In this document: positions 35,466-48,704 of the stretch, piece after piece
Numbering within the stretch: the stretch's first letter is position 1
Layout: each line of letters starts with the position of its first letter
NCBI RefSeq assembly: GCF_009017415.1
Contig: NC_092408.1
Span: 3,348,001 to 3,412,000 of the forward strand
DNA: 64,000 bases
DNA from: Aspergillus flavus
Lineage: Eukaryota; Ascomycota; Eurotiomycetes; Eurotiales; Aspergillaceae
Direction of reading: 5' to 3'
The notes under the pieces: generated by a model
The model's input: only the letters and a program-made list of their open reading frames with translations
The model's database searches: none
What the model was told of the DNA's origin: nothing
Program-made: the position numbers and the translations under genes

Positions 35466-36403
35466 ACAAGAAAGAGAGAGGGGGGAGGGAAAAACAAGGT
35501 CAACATCGCTATCATCGAGTCCCTTACTAAGGAAAACTCCTACATGACTGATGACTTACGTTCATTTGTTCTACTTCCTGCCTTGCGAGTTCTTTGCATA
35601 CGTGAGCTCTGCGATTTTCTGTTTGTCAAATAAGCCAGGCGCTTTTGTTTTGATTACGATACCCAGCTTGCTTAAATTGTTGTTATTGGTTCTTACTCCC
35701 CCTTTTTTTTCTTCTGTCTGTCTCGCACTCCTGATTCAACCCCTGCATGGGACTGCGTGTAGATTTTTGAATTGGCTGGTCTTTCTTTTCCCTTACGCTT
35801 TCATCACTTAGCTCGGGATGTAGGCAGATACCTTGTACATATTTTACCACTTGGTATCGTGCTATGTACAGCACACCAAGACAACAGAGAAGGGGAAGGA
35901 TTATTTGACCGTCAATATGAACGTGCCTTTGTAGTATCAAAAGAAGTAGACTAAATTCTTTGAATCAGTAGAATCATTGAGACGGCAAGATCTATGTGCT
36001 GGGTACGGAGGTCACCCAATATATATACTATACACATACACACTCCTATACAAGGTCAACTCCAATTCAATTAGTTGAGCGAATCAACATTATATAGTGT
36101 TGAGACTAGCGAAGTAACACAAGGGATATAGATCGGGATTGTATATTATAGATCTCAGGCTACCTATCCTAGCTAACCTATTCTATCTGACAGAGATTAT
36201 AATCTCATTCTAAAGGGGATCATTTCTAGAGTAAAACAAGGGATAGCAAGGTCCAGACCTCACCAACACAAAAAGTATTAATAAAGTAATGAAGAGAACG
36301 GGATCCCAGATCCGAACTCGAACGGGCCAAGTAGAGACAGCGAGGGGTGACAGGGGAATTGTTAGAGGAATAAAACGGGAAAGGAGATTCATTATGCTAT
36401 ACA
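35466..36403. other. Convergent 3' region
   Basis: AT-rich gap between the MIZ gene and the Laa2-like gene, presumably holding both 3' untranslated regions. Nothing recognisable otherwise. Confidence 0.5.
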
Positions 36404-38282
36404 TTATTTTCTCACACGCCTGGCGTGATTGACAAGGTTCTCAATCACGCCCTCGAACGCTTCTTTCTCACTTACTAGGCCGTCTCGTCGTTTCAGCCAG
36501 TATTCGAGGACAGAGCTAGCACGGAGCGTAACATTTTCCAGCTCCTTCACGTGGCCTTGTAATTCGCCATCCGTGAGTCCATCTAGGGCTGCGTCTGTCG
36601 TGGAGCATAGGCGCCGGACGGCTGGGAGGTCTAATTGGGGCGGTGGAGACGGTTCGCGTCGCCATGAAGCTCTATTCCGAGGTGGGCCAGACGTCGACGG
36701 ACTGTTGGCACCACTCTGAACGTCATCTTTCCTGACTTGGCTTCCCGAGCGGGAATGAGTCCCCGAAGTGGCGTCGGGGCCACCGGGGTTGATTGATGGC
36801 AAAACAAGCTTCTTTTGTTTCGAAGCTGGCAAGATCTCGTCGAGATCGACAGGTACTCCTAGCGAGACTAGGAAGAGACGACGGATCCGAGATTTTACCC
36901 AATTCTGGGGCTGTAGTGGTGGAGGCGCAACAAGCTGAGACCACAATGACAAAGAGCGTTCAGTGTTGAAGATAGCTGAGTTGTTTCGGAGTGGTTCTAT
37001 GGGAGGGAGTGATGAAACCTCATTGGAAGCGGGAAAGAGACGGTCAAGAGGTTCGTCAAGGGCAGCAAACACATCGGGAAGTGATTGACAAGAATCAAAA
37101 TCCACAAGGGGTGGCTGCAAGACATTGTTAGCTTACGCCTTCCAATAATAACGGGCTATAAGGCATGGGCTACGCAACAGTATTGGAGTTACTTACAACT
37201 GTAGGTAGTGTATGAAGTTGAGGTGTTTGTACCACGGGTTCCTCATCAGAAACCTCTGTACTGGGCTCTTGGAAACCATCATTGAAATCGTCAAAATCAC
37301 CGAAGTCATCTTCCCCCATGTCTTGTTCCTCCGCAAAATCATCAAAGTCATCTGTAGCCGCCTGGTTTGCGCTATCGTCGCCGGCCACAGGTGTTTCCTG
37401 CTTATCATGACTCTGTTGCGGGAGGCTATCTTGCAACGGTGACGGTGCATCTACATTGATTAATCGTCCATTTTAATCGCATGTTATCATGGAAACCAAG
37501 AGATCCTACCTGGGCCATCTGGAACAGTTTCCGTCACGTCGGGCAAGGCATCGCTCGGTCGTCTTTGATGTGCTCGTGGACTTGATCCTGTATCTTCATT
37601 CGGTAAAGTATCTACTCTTTGGAGGACTGTTTCGGGAACATCTGCATCGGTAGAGATTCCCTCCTTTAGACCCCGCTCATTTAACTCTGGACTGTGCGAC
37701 GGTGATCTCGCATCTGAATCCGAGGCTGTCGTCACAATATCGGGAACCGCATCAGCCTTGCGTTTCTCATACGCTTCGGTACCAGGTATCTCTCCATGAC
37801 TTGGTTGGTCCGCATCGACTTTCTCAACTATTGTCCGCGGAATTGGTGAACCTTCCGGGGTCAAAGGGCGCTGTGGTCGCCCCACAGTCGAGGAGCTTCT
37901 ACTGCGTGACCCTTCCGGAATAACCTCAATCTCATCGGGAACTGCATCATGTCCCCTTAGCTCGTATGCCCGAGTTCCAGGAACGTCACCGTGTGAAGGA
38001 GTATCGTCAACTTTCTCCACCCGAGTCAGCGGAACAGGAGATGTGCGACCGGACGCCGAGCGCGAATGGGCACGTTCATGGCCTTCGCTGGCGTCTGAGA
38101 AATGATCCTCGTCACTGTTTGTAGCTGTTGAAGTAATATTGTCAGCGATAAATATGATGGACCAACTCGTGGGTTTCAGTATGTACCATACCGGAGTCTC
38201 GTGCCCCGGAGTCCACTAACTCTACGCTTTTGCTTGGGGGCTCCAAGTGCGAACTGGACGGGCGGGATGGCCTTCCGGACAT
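36404..38282 (-). CDS. Acidic-phenylalanine trafficking protein (aftiphilin/Laa2-like) with internal repeats
   Basis: Four exons, 38282..38192, 38124..37510, 37450..37197 and 37114..36404, encode 556 residues; all junctions are GT-AG and in frame. Residues about 50-230 hold two close copies and one degenerate copy of a unit built on EKVD..PSHGxxPGTxAYExRxxDAVPD. Then comes a strongly acidic segment with DDFGDFDDFNDGF, which matches the acidic-phenylalanine motif that binds the gamma-adaptin ear of AP-1 or GGA, as in aftiphilin. A conserved C-terminal region (WVKSRIRRLFLVSLGVPVDLDE; later VLEYWLKRRDGLVSEKEAFEGVIENLVNHARR) is helical. I infer a clathrin/AP-1 accessory role at the trans-Golgi or endosome, comparable to yeast Laa2, but family membership was not checked. 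It is divergent from nsp1. Confidence 0.7.
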
Positions 38283-38782
38283 TAGAGTAGGTCTATTTTC
38301 TGAAGAGACACATGTAGAAAAGTGACAATAATTTCTGGGACGGGAAGATTGAAGTGGTATAAGGAGTAATTAAGGTTGCAGTGAACAAGTGGTGATGTTG
38401 TCGCTGATCCCCTATGGTTAGAATAACCGGTTCCATGCGAGTCTCGAACATATGCCTGAGGCAGTGGCGGAAAGATCACTACTGCCTGAGGTGTCGAGTT
38501 AGTCGCCCAGCCGAGCCAAGCGCGGTTCCTCCAGAGAAACTCTCAGCTTGGGGTGAATAATTGATTGTTTTGGCTGTTGGACTGCGCCAATCCCCATACC
38601 AAGAGCCATTCACCTGCCGATTCATCTTTCAGGGCTCGTCATTCCTGGGCGCAGTGAGTTCTCTTTGATTATCTGTCTTTAGCTTCTTATTATTCCTGGA
38701 TTGATTGACTGATTGCAAGTTGTATCTATTTTTTTCCACTCCAGGGTAGCCCTGTTGATACCTTCCTTCACAACCGAACGCC
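38283..38782. promoter_or_regulatory. Divergent promoter of the Laa2-like gene and nsp1
   Basis: 500 nt separate the two start codons. No clear TATA or CCAAT arrangement was picked out. A shared promoter is inferred from layout only. Confidence 0.4.
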
Positions 38783-40999
38783 ATGTCTTTTTCATTCGGT
38801 GCTCCAGCCTCCAACGGGGGCTCTGGGAAAAGTCTTTTTGGGACTGCTGGCAATTCGAACACTGGATCGAGCCCGGGTAGTCTCTTTGGGAATATAGGAG
38901 CATCAACAAGCGGCAGCTCCTCGCCTTCGATGTTTGGCACAAGCTCTGCGACTGGTGGGCAAGGGTCTACGCTTTTTGGTGGTGCCACTGGTAGCGCTGC
39001 TACTCCCAGCAGTGGTACTACTGCTTTTAGTTTCGGTACTCAGAGTAAACCCGCGGGTACCACTCAGGCGCCTTCACTATTTGGCAGTGGGTCGCAAACC
39101 CCCAAGACGAACGAAACGCCCAGCTCTGGACAGACACCTGCCGGTGGTCTCTTTGGAAATGCTGCAAAGCCTGCAGGCGGCCTGTTTGCCAACGCAACTT
39201 CTACCCCGGGACAGTCAGGAGGCTCGATCTTCGGCAACACCGCGTCCACAACTCCTGCTGGTCCTCCACCACAGGGAGGTGCTACTGGCCAGCCTCAGTC
39301 GCTCTTTGGACAGACAGCACAGAAGCCAGGCGGTCTATTTGGAAACGTGAATACAACTAGCTCTTCATCCACCACCCCTACTACTGCAACAGCACCCTCC
39401 ACCAACCCATTGTTCGGAGGAGCTCCGCAGACGCAGACTCAGTCAAACGGCGGCGGCGGCCTTTTCGGATCGAACACACAAAATACACAGCAGAAGCCTT
39501 TGTTTGGCTCGACCCCAGCAGCACCTGCGGGAGGTAATCTATTTGGAAACGCTAACAAACCGGCGGAATCAACAACCCCGACCACCAGTGCTGATACTGC
39601 CCCCAAACCACTATTTGGTGCTGCCCCAACTCCTTCCACTGGAGGGACAACGAGCGCTCAGACACCTTCTCTTTTCCAGAAACCAGCTGCTGGAACAGAC
39701 TCCGCGCCTAAGCCGGCTTTCTCTCTGGGCACCACAAATACTAGCGCACAGCCCTCTACGACTCCAGCCGCATCATCTGCTACTCCGCAAAAATCCCTAT
39801 TCCCTGCCATTGGTGGTACGACCTCTTCCACAACTCCATCGACAACTCCTGCAGCTGCTCCTAGCGGTGGCATGTTCTCTGCGCTTGGTGCTGCCAAGCC
39901 TACAGGGACAACTGCACCCAGCACTACAGCTACCGCACCCCCCGCTACTCAACCCGCTGCACCCACCGGTGGATTGTTCGGAAACAAGCCTGCCGGAACC
40001 ACCGCATCTTCACAACCCTCGACCACTTCCGCAACCCCCGCTGCAGCCACAGATGCTTCTAAGCCATCGCTCACCACACCCTCCGCGCCGGCGACATCAA
40101 CCGCTACTGGCACAACGGGCGCCACTGCGACGAGCAACGCAGCAACCGGGGGCGCTGCGCTTGGCGCGTCGACTGCTGGGCCGACTCCTCCGGCTCAGTC
40201 TCGCCTGAAAAATAAGACCATGGATGAGATCATCACCCGGTGGGCCACTGATCTGACTAAGTATCAGAAGGACTTCAAAGAGCAGGCGGAGAAGGTTGCC
40301 GAATGGGACCGGATGCTTGTTGAGAACGGCACCAAGGTGCAGAAGTTGTACGGTAGTACGGTTGATGCGGAGCGTGCGACACAAGAAGTCGAGCGCCAGC
40401 TTGCCTCGGTCGAGGGTCAGCAGGAGGAACTGGGTTCGTGGCTGGATCGGTATGAACGTGAAGTGGATGAAATGATGTCGAAGCAAGTGGGACCTGGTGA
40501 ATCTTTGCAGGGACCTGACCAGGAACGTGAGAGGACGTACGTATTCTTCCTTTTTACAGTCTTCTTCTTTTTTTTTTTTTTTTTACCGAGGCGGCGCACA
40601 CTGACACACCTATAGTTACAAGCTGGCTGAGAAGCTTTCGGAGCGCCTGGACGAGATGGGTAAGGATCTGACCAGCATGATCGAAGAGGTCAATGGTGCC
40701 TCTGCGACGCTCAGCAAGACGAACAAGGCAGATGAACCGGTCAGTATAGCCCTCACTACTGATTGCGCAACTACTAATAATTCCGCTAGATTTCTCAAAT
40801 CGTGCGCATTCTCAATTCCCACCTGTCGCAACTGCAGGTTATCGATCAAGGCACATCCGAACTCCAAACCAAGGTCAGCGCAGCCCAGAAGGCTGGACAG
40901 TCTCTGTCTTCCCGGTTCGGTTATGGCTTCAGCAGCTCCGGCATGGCCAATTCGACTGCGGCTGATGATTTTTATCGCTCTTATATGGGACGTCGGTAA
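38783..40999 (+). CDS. nsp1: Nucleoporin Nsp1 (Nup62 homologue)
   Basis: Three exons, 38783..40536, 40616..40739 and 40790..40999, encode 695 residues. Residues 1 to about 470 are FG-repeat sequence with many GLFG/SLFG/LFGN units spaced by Thr, Ser, Ala and Pro, beginning MSFSFGAPA. From about 475 a coiled-coil region begins (NKTMDEIITRWATDLTKYQ), the Nsp1_C domain that assembles with Nup57/Nup49 in the central channel and with Nup82 on the cytoplasmic side. It ends DDFYRSYMGRR. The FG part forms the permeability barrier of the nuclear pore. Intron 1 contains an uninterrupted run of T before its acceptor. Intron 2 has the less common donor GTCAGT. Identification is firm. Confidence 0.94.
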
Positions 41000-41366
41000 T
41001 GGAGTGATGAGGAACTTTCGAAATCATGGGTTTAGTTATACGAGGAAACATACGGCGATCGTTATCATTGACCGGAGAATATAATGTACTTGTGCTGGGT
41101 CGGAGCTGTGTCTGATTTTTTTCTTTTCATTTCCAGGCTATTGTTGGTGGTTTAACAATGGGCTAATGACAATTATACGCGTCCATGGCTTGGCAGAATG
41201 CCAACTACCGTATATTTAAAAATCACAAGAGAGACCGAAATAGACCGGAGAGTGTAGATTACATCGAGGGAAACTAAATCATGTATAATATGCTACCGTG
41301 ATCGGAAACTGTGAGCTAAAAAAACTGCGTCATCCGATGTAAAAAAGATCATCAAATATGAAGGAT
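41000..41366. other. Convergent 3' region
   Basis: Gap between nsp1 and the ATPase inhibitor gene, presumed 3' untranslated sequence. Nothing else seen. Confidence 0.5.
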
Positions 41367-42013
41367 CTAGTTCTGTTCACCGCCCTGGTTCTTGGTCAAC
41401 TCCTCACTACAATCGCAGAAGAAAGAAAGTTAGCCACGATCCAAATGCAAAGTACCCAACCTGTGAATTAGAGAAGACATACATGTGCTTGTCCAGCTCA
41501 TCGAGGTGCTTGCGCTGTTCCTTGACCTTGTTGCGGAGGGCCAAAAGCCTACAGAGACAAGTCAGCATCTATTTGCAACCGGACAATTCCGAACCGTGCC
41601 AATGCCAGACAGAATTGGGCCAATGGAAACGGCTCGAAGGGGGGGGGGGGGGGGGGGGGGGGGGTTTAGATAACAGAAGAAATGATGAATACATACTTCT
41701 CACGCTCCTTCTCGTGAATGTAGAGGTTCTCCTGTGCGGCTTCGCGCTTGGTGAATTGGTCGCTGGATGCATGCGTTAGTGCCATCGTCCCATTCATCAA
41801 CGATGATGTCATTATCCTGCGGTCGGATGACGACCTCTTTTACCGGCTCAAAACAACAGGGGGAAGTTAAAGAGCGACGTACGCATGCTGGGAACCACCG
41901 GGACGGGGAGCACCGGTATCACCTGCGGCCATCTTGGGGGCGAGAGCTGAAAAAGACCGGGAGACGAGGGCGCGGTTAGCGGTAGTGAGAGGTCTGATGG
42001 ATTGACGGAGCAT
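41367..42013 (-). CDS. inh1: Mitochondrial F1F0-ATPase inhibitor (IF1/Inh1)
   Basis: Four small exons, 42013..41883, 41762..41697, 41548..41483 and 41406..41367, encode 100 residues. IF1 binds F1-ATPase when the membrane potential collapses and blocks ATP hydrolysis. Residues 1 to about 28 form an Arg/Ser-rich presequence (MLRQSIRPLTTANRALVSRS). The conserved inhibitory segment follows (DQFTKREAAQENLYIHEKER), then a coiled-coil helix (LRNKVKEQRKHLDELDKHIEEL). All introns have GT-AG ends with phase 2 junctions. Intron 2 (147 nt) contains a 26-nt mononucleotide run. The gene is too fragmented for a simple ORF search to show, and was assembled from splice signals. Confidence 0.9.
41639..41664. 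repeat. 26-nt poly-G tract (poly-C on the coding strand)
   Basis: An unbroken run of 26 G on the plus strand lies inside intron 2 of the ATPase inhibitor gene. On the transcribed-sense strand it is a C run downstream of the donor. Such tracts are length-unstable and error-prone in sequencing. Confidence 0.9.
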
Positions 42014-44242
42014 GGTGATTGTGGAGGGTGAGGTGTGGGATGTGATGCAATTCGTTGAAAGAGAGGTTTAGGAGAGAGTATGTTGCGTGTGAGGAAGAGA
42101 AGAATGAGAAGGAGGAATGAGGGGAGAAGGAACAAAAGGTTCTTCTAAAGTACCTGAGTGGTGAGTGATTGGTTGCACTGGTACCTTCCAGCTGTTTTGG
42201 CTTGTCAGACGAAGGTCGAGACCCAATGACGACACTCGGGTTCGCGGTGGATCATGTGATGTGGTGGTCTGTTGGCAACGCGGGTGAGTCAGCGGGTCAG
42301 GTGAGCGATGTTGTTGTTGTTGCCCATTTTGTTGTTGTGGAATCCCCTAGTCCAGTACAGTTACTCCTAGTACTACTTTTACTAACTAGTACTACGACTT
42401 TGCTCACGCGCGGGAAATTGAAATTATTGAATGTTTCTATTAATACCGCAATATGTGTTTATTAATTAGTATCACATTCTTTCCCTCCCTGTCCGAAATT
42501 CTAGAAACAGGGATGGATTCATTCTAGATGTTGGGGCTAGAAGCGAGAGAGAGAAAGCAAAAAGAGTAAACACGCGATTCATTAATCCTCCGTCCAGAGC
42601 AAACAATTGGAAACCTTCTTGGGTCTCCCTGTCTCCCTTATCTATCGACTGAAGTTATTTCCGATACCCGAACCAAGTCCGTGGGATCGTATTTGGTCCG
42701 GGGCAGTGGGAGTAGTTAAGGATTCATTCTCATTAATCACAGTTGAACACGATAATAATAGGTGACATCTCATTTCTTCAAAGGGGACTCTGGTGCTTGG
42801 ATACGGGCCTATGGAGGAGGTGACCATTGGACTAGGACCACTAGCTGCGAGGCTCATTCAATAATGGCAAATCACTAGGATACAAGGAAGAAACGACCCA
42901 TACTGGGATCTCTGGTGCGGGCGGGACGATTGGCGGAGAGGGAAATAGGGATGACGCTGAGAGGCCCACCGAACCACACAAACGACGGACTGTCTGGACG
43001 AAGAAGGCCGTCAGGAGAGAGCGTGTATTGTGTATGTGGGAAAAGGGAGTCGGCGGCTAATCATCCGCTGAATCAATCTATTTTACTAAAAAGAAAAAAA
43101 GAAAAGAAAAGAAAAGAAAAAGAATAGGAAAAGGGATTAGATATAATAATAATAATAAAAATACCAGAATAGTATCAATCAATTCATTAGAAAAGGGAGT
43201 TTCGAGCCCATGCAAGGTAATCGGGAAACGAATTGAAACGTATAAAAAGACAGTCAATTCTGGACGATTCGGCCGTCGAGTCCTGTGATTGTGTATTCCT
43301 CAGGTGTCGACGAGGTTCCCCATTATTGAAGCGTTGAGCCAGACGCTGGCACTGAAGTGATTGACTCTCTCTAGGTCTCCGCCGCCAACTCCCCCCTTCC
43401 GTTTACTTTCCCCTCCCACTTCTTTCCCCCCTCTTGGTCTCTCTCTCTCTCTCTCTCTCTTTCCTCTCCGACTTTTGTCATTACTTTTTATTCCCCGTTA
43501 TAAAACTCTTCCTCCATTTTCTCACCCTCCCAACTCTTTTTTAAATCTCCATCTACCATCCCCTAAATAAATCCCCCAACTTATCAGGTGAGAACATTCC
43601 CTTTCTGTCGTCTTCCATTGTTTTCCCCCTCCTTTTCCCTGTTTCTCCCCATATCAACCATCACCATCAATCATCTGGGTCGTCATCATCGCAAATCGCC
43701 TAGGAATCATACAACGAAGGGTTATTTGGGCTATAACACACGTGTGTGTGATATTGATGGGGTGAATTGCTTGCTGGTTGTCGTCGCTGTCGCTGCCATG
43801 ATCTCCGTTTAGACTACCGCTCTGGAATCGCCCATTCGCGACGCAAGCCAACGGCTAGCCGACTGGAGGACCGGCGGTGCGACGCCCACTTTCAACAATT
43901 CCCGACCGTCCCCAGTTGCGTTTATATCATACTGGAGTCGAATGATAGTATTTTCTGGGTTGACAATATGCATGAAATTATTTTGACAACCAACCTTCAG
44001 CGTACTTCCTTTTGGGGTACTAGAAGGAAAGAAAAATGACGGAGGGATCTAGAATTCGTGTTCTTCGGGCCACTTGACTATCACAGCCTCGTCATATACC
44101 CTGTGACTACCTGCTTGCCCCTCACGCCATTTATGATTCCGGCTCCATTTCATACTTGCTTTTTCCGTTGCTTTTGGCCCTCATGTTTTTGTGTTCGAAT
44201 TTTAAAACGTCTCCACTAACAGTCGACCAGAATCCTATCACA
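42014..44242. other. Long divergent intergenic region with (CT)11 repeat
   Basis: About 2.2 kb between the ATPase inhibitor and 14-3-3 genes. From about 43370 to 43650 the plus strand is very pyrimidine-rich and includes a (CT)11 run at 43439..43460, which looks like the promoter or leader of the 14-3-3 gene. A GTGAGA donor at 43588 and an AG at 44221..44222 could bound a leader intron. No gene is supported. Confidence 0.5.
43439..43460 (+). repeat. (CT)11 microsatellite
   Basis: Eleven perfect CT units inside a pyrimidine-rich stretch upstream of the 14-3-3 gene. CT-rich tracts near transcription starts are common in strongly expressed fungal genes. Confidence 0.9.
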
Positions 44243-45268
<1,026 letters not shown>

Positions 45269-48130
45269 AGAAGAGATGAAGGACTCGCGTCCGATCATGG
45301 ATGGAGCAATCGGACGACGGGACTGTTGATTCACGCGAAAGAGCTAGAGCGCTGAAGAGGAAAAGGAAGCGAGGCGCCTTTCACGTTTTCGTATCATACA
45401 ATCTAGGGCAAGATGGAGGCTTTCTGGCGCCACAGCCCGCGGATGGAGATTCGGGTTCTTGATGATTTTCGGGTCCTCTGCTTTCTGTCTCTAACGCAGT
45501 TCACTTTGGGGCGTGGTCGGCTTCTGCCCGTGCACCGATTCTCCATCTGTGGTTCAACTTTTCGTTTCTCGCATGATTTTTACCTTATTTCCCTTTTAAA
45601 TTTTTTTGCCTATTGCCTCAACTACCCAAAGAATACCTTTCCCTGTTACAGACTCGTGCCCCCTCAAACATCAGTGAAATTATTTCCCCTCGCAAGACCT
45701 GGACTATTACCTGAACATTGTCTTGGTTCCTTTCGTGCCACGCATGGCGTTTGATTGTCCGCCTGAGCTCGAATTTAGATCTAAAGTCCAGCAGCAGTGG
45801 TAACAAAGAAATCCGAAATTTCAAACTTAACGGTCTTTTGGTGTAGAGTTACTAGGACTGGTACCGGTGTGATATCAGTCGAGAAAAAGTACCATTCTAC
45901 ACATCCAATTTCATATACGTCTACGACGGATCCATGCCACAAACACGCCATACAAACATCACCCCCCTTAAAAAGCAAAGAAAGAGGCAAACACGCTTAA
46001 ACGCTCCGTCCAAAATGACACATAAGATAGATAGGTACTAAGTCATAGACTCGACGAAACGAACACAAAAAAACAATATCAGGTCCCAAACAAAACCCAC
46101 CCCCAAACCCATCATAACCTCCTATACCGATAACCTACTCTAGTAGAGACATACTCCGTACATACAGATCTACATTCATACAGAGAGACAAACCACAAAA
46201 CGAGAAAACCCCCACTCATAAAAACCGAAACCCAAAAACAACACCCCATCCTACATAGTATACATAGTGTACCACAGAAAAAAAAGAAAACCCACAATTG
46301 CAATCTCCACGCGCATCGTCGCTCCCTCAGCCCCAACTCCCTCCCCAGCCACAGTTCACAATAATTCAAAAAAAACCAAGAACAACAAAAAAAAGAGAGA
46401 AACACAGCTCAGCCTCAAACCTGAAACATGACGTATGCGGCGCGCGGGAACCATCTTCCTTAATTATCCTTTTCCTGCTAAACTTTGCTAGAGATCGACA
46501 GGGAATAGAAGGTTTTTATTTGGTATGATGTACTAATATGATTATCTGTTATTATAAGATTGGAGTTTTATTATTTATTTTTTTGTTTATTGTTGTTTTT
46601 TGGTTTGGTTTTGGCCTGGGGCGTTTGGGTTAGATGTGTAGATTTTATGATGTCATTTAGGGATCTGTTCCAGTGGATTGATATGTTTTTGTTTTGTTTT
46701 GGTTTGGGACTATGTTATTGTATAGTTTGGGGAGGTGGGAGGTTTGGTTTTGGGAGATCTATTATGGGTGTGGCTGAGATGGGGCTAGTATAGACTAGGA
46801 CTAGGGATGGAGTGGTTAGGTAGGCGGTTGAGATTGGGATTGTTGTGGCGTTTTGAGGCTTTTTTTGACTATCCATCGGCTTGGGACATATGGTCGTGGT
46901 AAAGCTTAGATCTGGTGTTGGGTTGGAGTGTTGGTGGAAAGGAACTAGCCTGGTATCGGCGACTACTCCTTACAACGGCATATGAATTACAAGAAGAGGG
47001 AAAACAGTATACCAGTATCTCTGTATTCAATCAAACCGCTCGCTTCTGGGTATGTTTAAGCAAATGTCTTCAAAGCCAAACAATATCAAGCCGAATCGTC
47101 AGACCGGGACGATCCCAATGTACACGATAATCATGATGTTGAAATAGAAAACAAACAAAACAACGGGCTGCTCCGTGAAAATGCTTACTCTCCCCGCCTC
47201 GCCTTTTTGCAGACCATGAGAACAAATGCGCCCAGTGCGGTTTCCTGTCGAATCAATCAAACAAGTCTAATAGGTAATCCCCAGTAATTTCCGAACGCCG
47301 AGCGTGCTATGTATGCCACAAGTACAGATTGCCTCCCGGTATGACAATGAAAGAAAATAGAAGGTAAAAAAAGGAGGTTAGAAAAAAAAGTGTAAGACAG
47401 AAGTAGAATCAAGTCAATATGGACAGTTGAAGATGGACCCAGTCGGCGCAGGGAACCACGATGCTCCATCACGCAAGACGTCATCTGGTCGACACGAAGA
47501 TCGGTGTGATCGGGATCCATCATTGATCGTCGCCAAGCCGAAGTAGCACGCCCCTAACGGTGTGCAATGATGTCAGAGGAGCGACCATGTCATTCGGACC
47601 TCGCTGTAGTAAGACACAGTGTGGCAATCTCATGCATCGACCGAGGGAAAAAGCCGGATTCTGCCACGATTTATTGCCTAAGAGTGGTAAGGGTAGTCCG
47701 GTGCAGTCGACCGTGGCGAAATCATCGTGCGATACGATCCGCAGCGGAAGTAGCAAATCAGAATATGAATTGGTAACAAATGACATCTGTTTGACGCCAA
47801 ATGTAGCACGAGTGACTCCCGGATAAGCGCCGTTGTCATTCCGACTCCGCCGCACGACATGCAGTCAAAAATCGATTTCTCTCGTAATGTTGATACGTAT
47901 TATAGTGCGGTGTGTGATCGTCCGCAGAATGGATGGTGCTCCGATAACCAGTCAAAAGAACGTGTCGCCAAGGGAGGCCCAAAAAAGGTGATATGCGTAG
48001 TTGTTGAGATGTACAATCAAACCATGGCGGAGACGTATCTCGTACAGTTCTTTCGTTTTCGCTATACAAGCGGAGACATCGCCAGCCGTGCCATGGGCTC
48101 TACCAGCCGGGATGTTGATGGGCGTCGCGC
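45269..48130. other. Long convergent intergenic region with a strand-composition switch
   Basis: About 2.9 kb between the convergent 14-3-3 and SCOC-like genes. From about 45890 to 46440 the plus strand is strongly A/C-rich; from about 46500 to 46870 it is strongly G/T-rich. Short ORFs near 47520-48210 have no family motif. No gene is supported. Confidence 0.5.
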
Positions 48131-48704
48131 CTATTTGTGCGACTTTCTGACCTTGGTGCTGGATCTCGTCATTTCACTCTTGGTCATGTTTCGAGTCAAT
48201 CCACCAATGTAGTCCTGCAAGAATTTGTTTTCACTTTCGAGTTTATCGTGATCCGATTTCACTGCTTCGATACGTTCGGCAAGTGCCTGAAGGGAGGACT
48301 GGAGCGCCTTTGCTTGTCTTGAATTATCATCAGCAAACGCTTCAAGGAGCAAAATGAGTGATAGATTGTCACGTAGATACTCACTCCTGCAAGGTCTGTC
48401 TGGCCTCCTTTCCCAGTCGCTCCAGATCAGCAGAGTTACGTCGAGGACTCATCGCGCGTGCGTCATCCGGGGGGAATTCTTCTTCTTCAATTTCAATCTC
48501 AGGGTGGTCTCGTGGAACTAGTATGGAGGCACTGGGTTTCCGGCTGGCCATACGAGGACGTTCGGAACGACCCCGACGTTCGTTTTCTGCGTCGGAAATA
48601 GAAGACGATGAGGAAAGAGAGGACATGTGTGCGCGGCCGTTGTCATTTGGCTGGGGCATGGTCGGAACGGGAGAGGAACCGTGCACGTCGGAGGTTGACG
48701 CCAT
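48131..48704 (-). CDS. SCOC-like short coiled-coil protein
   Basis: Two exons, 48704..48385 and 48317..48131, encode 168 residues. The N-terminal two thirds is Ser/Arg-rich and disordered, with an acidic stretch (EIEIEEEEFPPDD). The C-terminus forms a coiled coil (QTLQEQAKALQSSLQALAER, then KLESENKFLQDYIGGL), which follows the pattern of the human SCOC/fly SCOCO family, including the S-E-N-x-x-L-x-x-Y-I core. SCOC binds ARL-type GTPases at the Golgi and is linked to autophagy; the same role here is inferred. The 67-nt intron (GTGAGT, TTCAAG) joins the two parts of the helix in frame. The start is the first ATG in a long open frame. Confidence 0.78.

Noticed and set aside
39064..40137. Long open frames antisense to nsp1.
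   Set aside because: They arise from the Ser/Thr/Gly/Pro-rich FG-repeat coding sequence and show only low-complexity composition.
47520..48212. Overlapping ORFs on both strands beside the SCOC-like gene.
   Set aside because: No family motif, no splice partner; composition resembles untranslated sequence.
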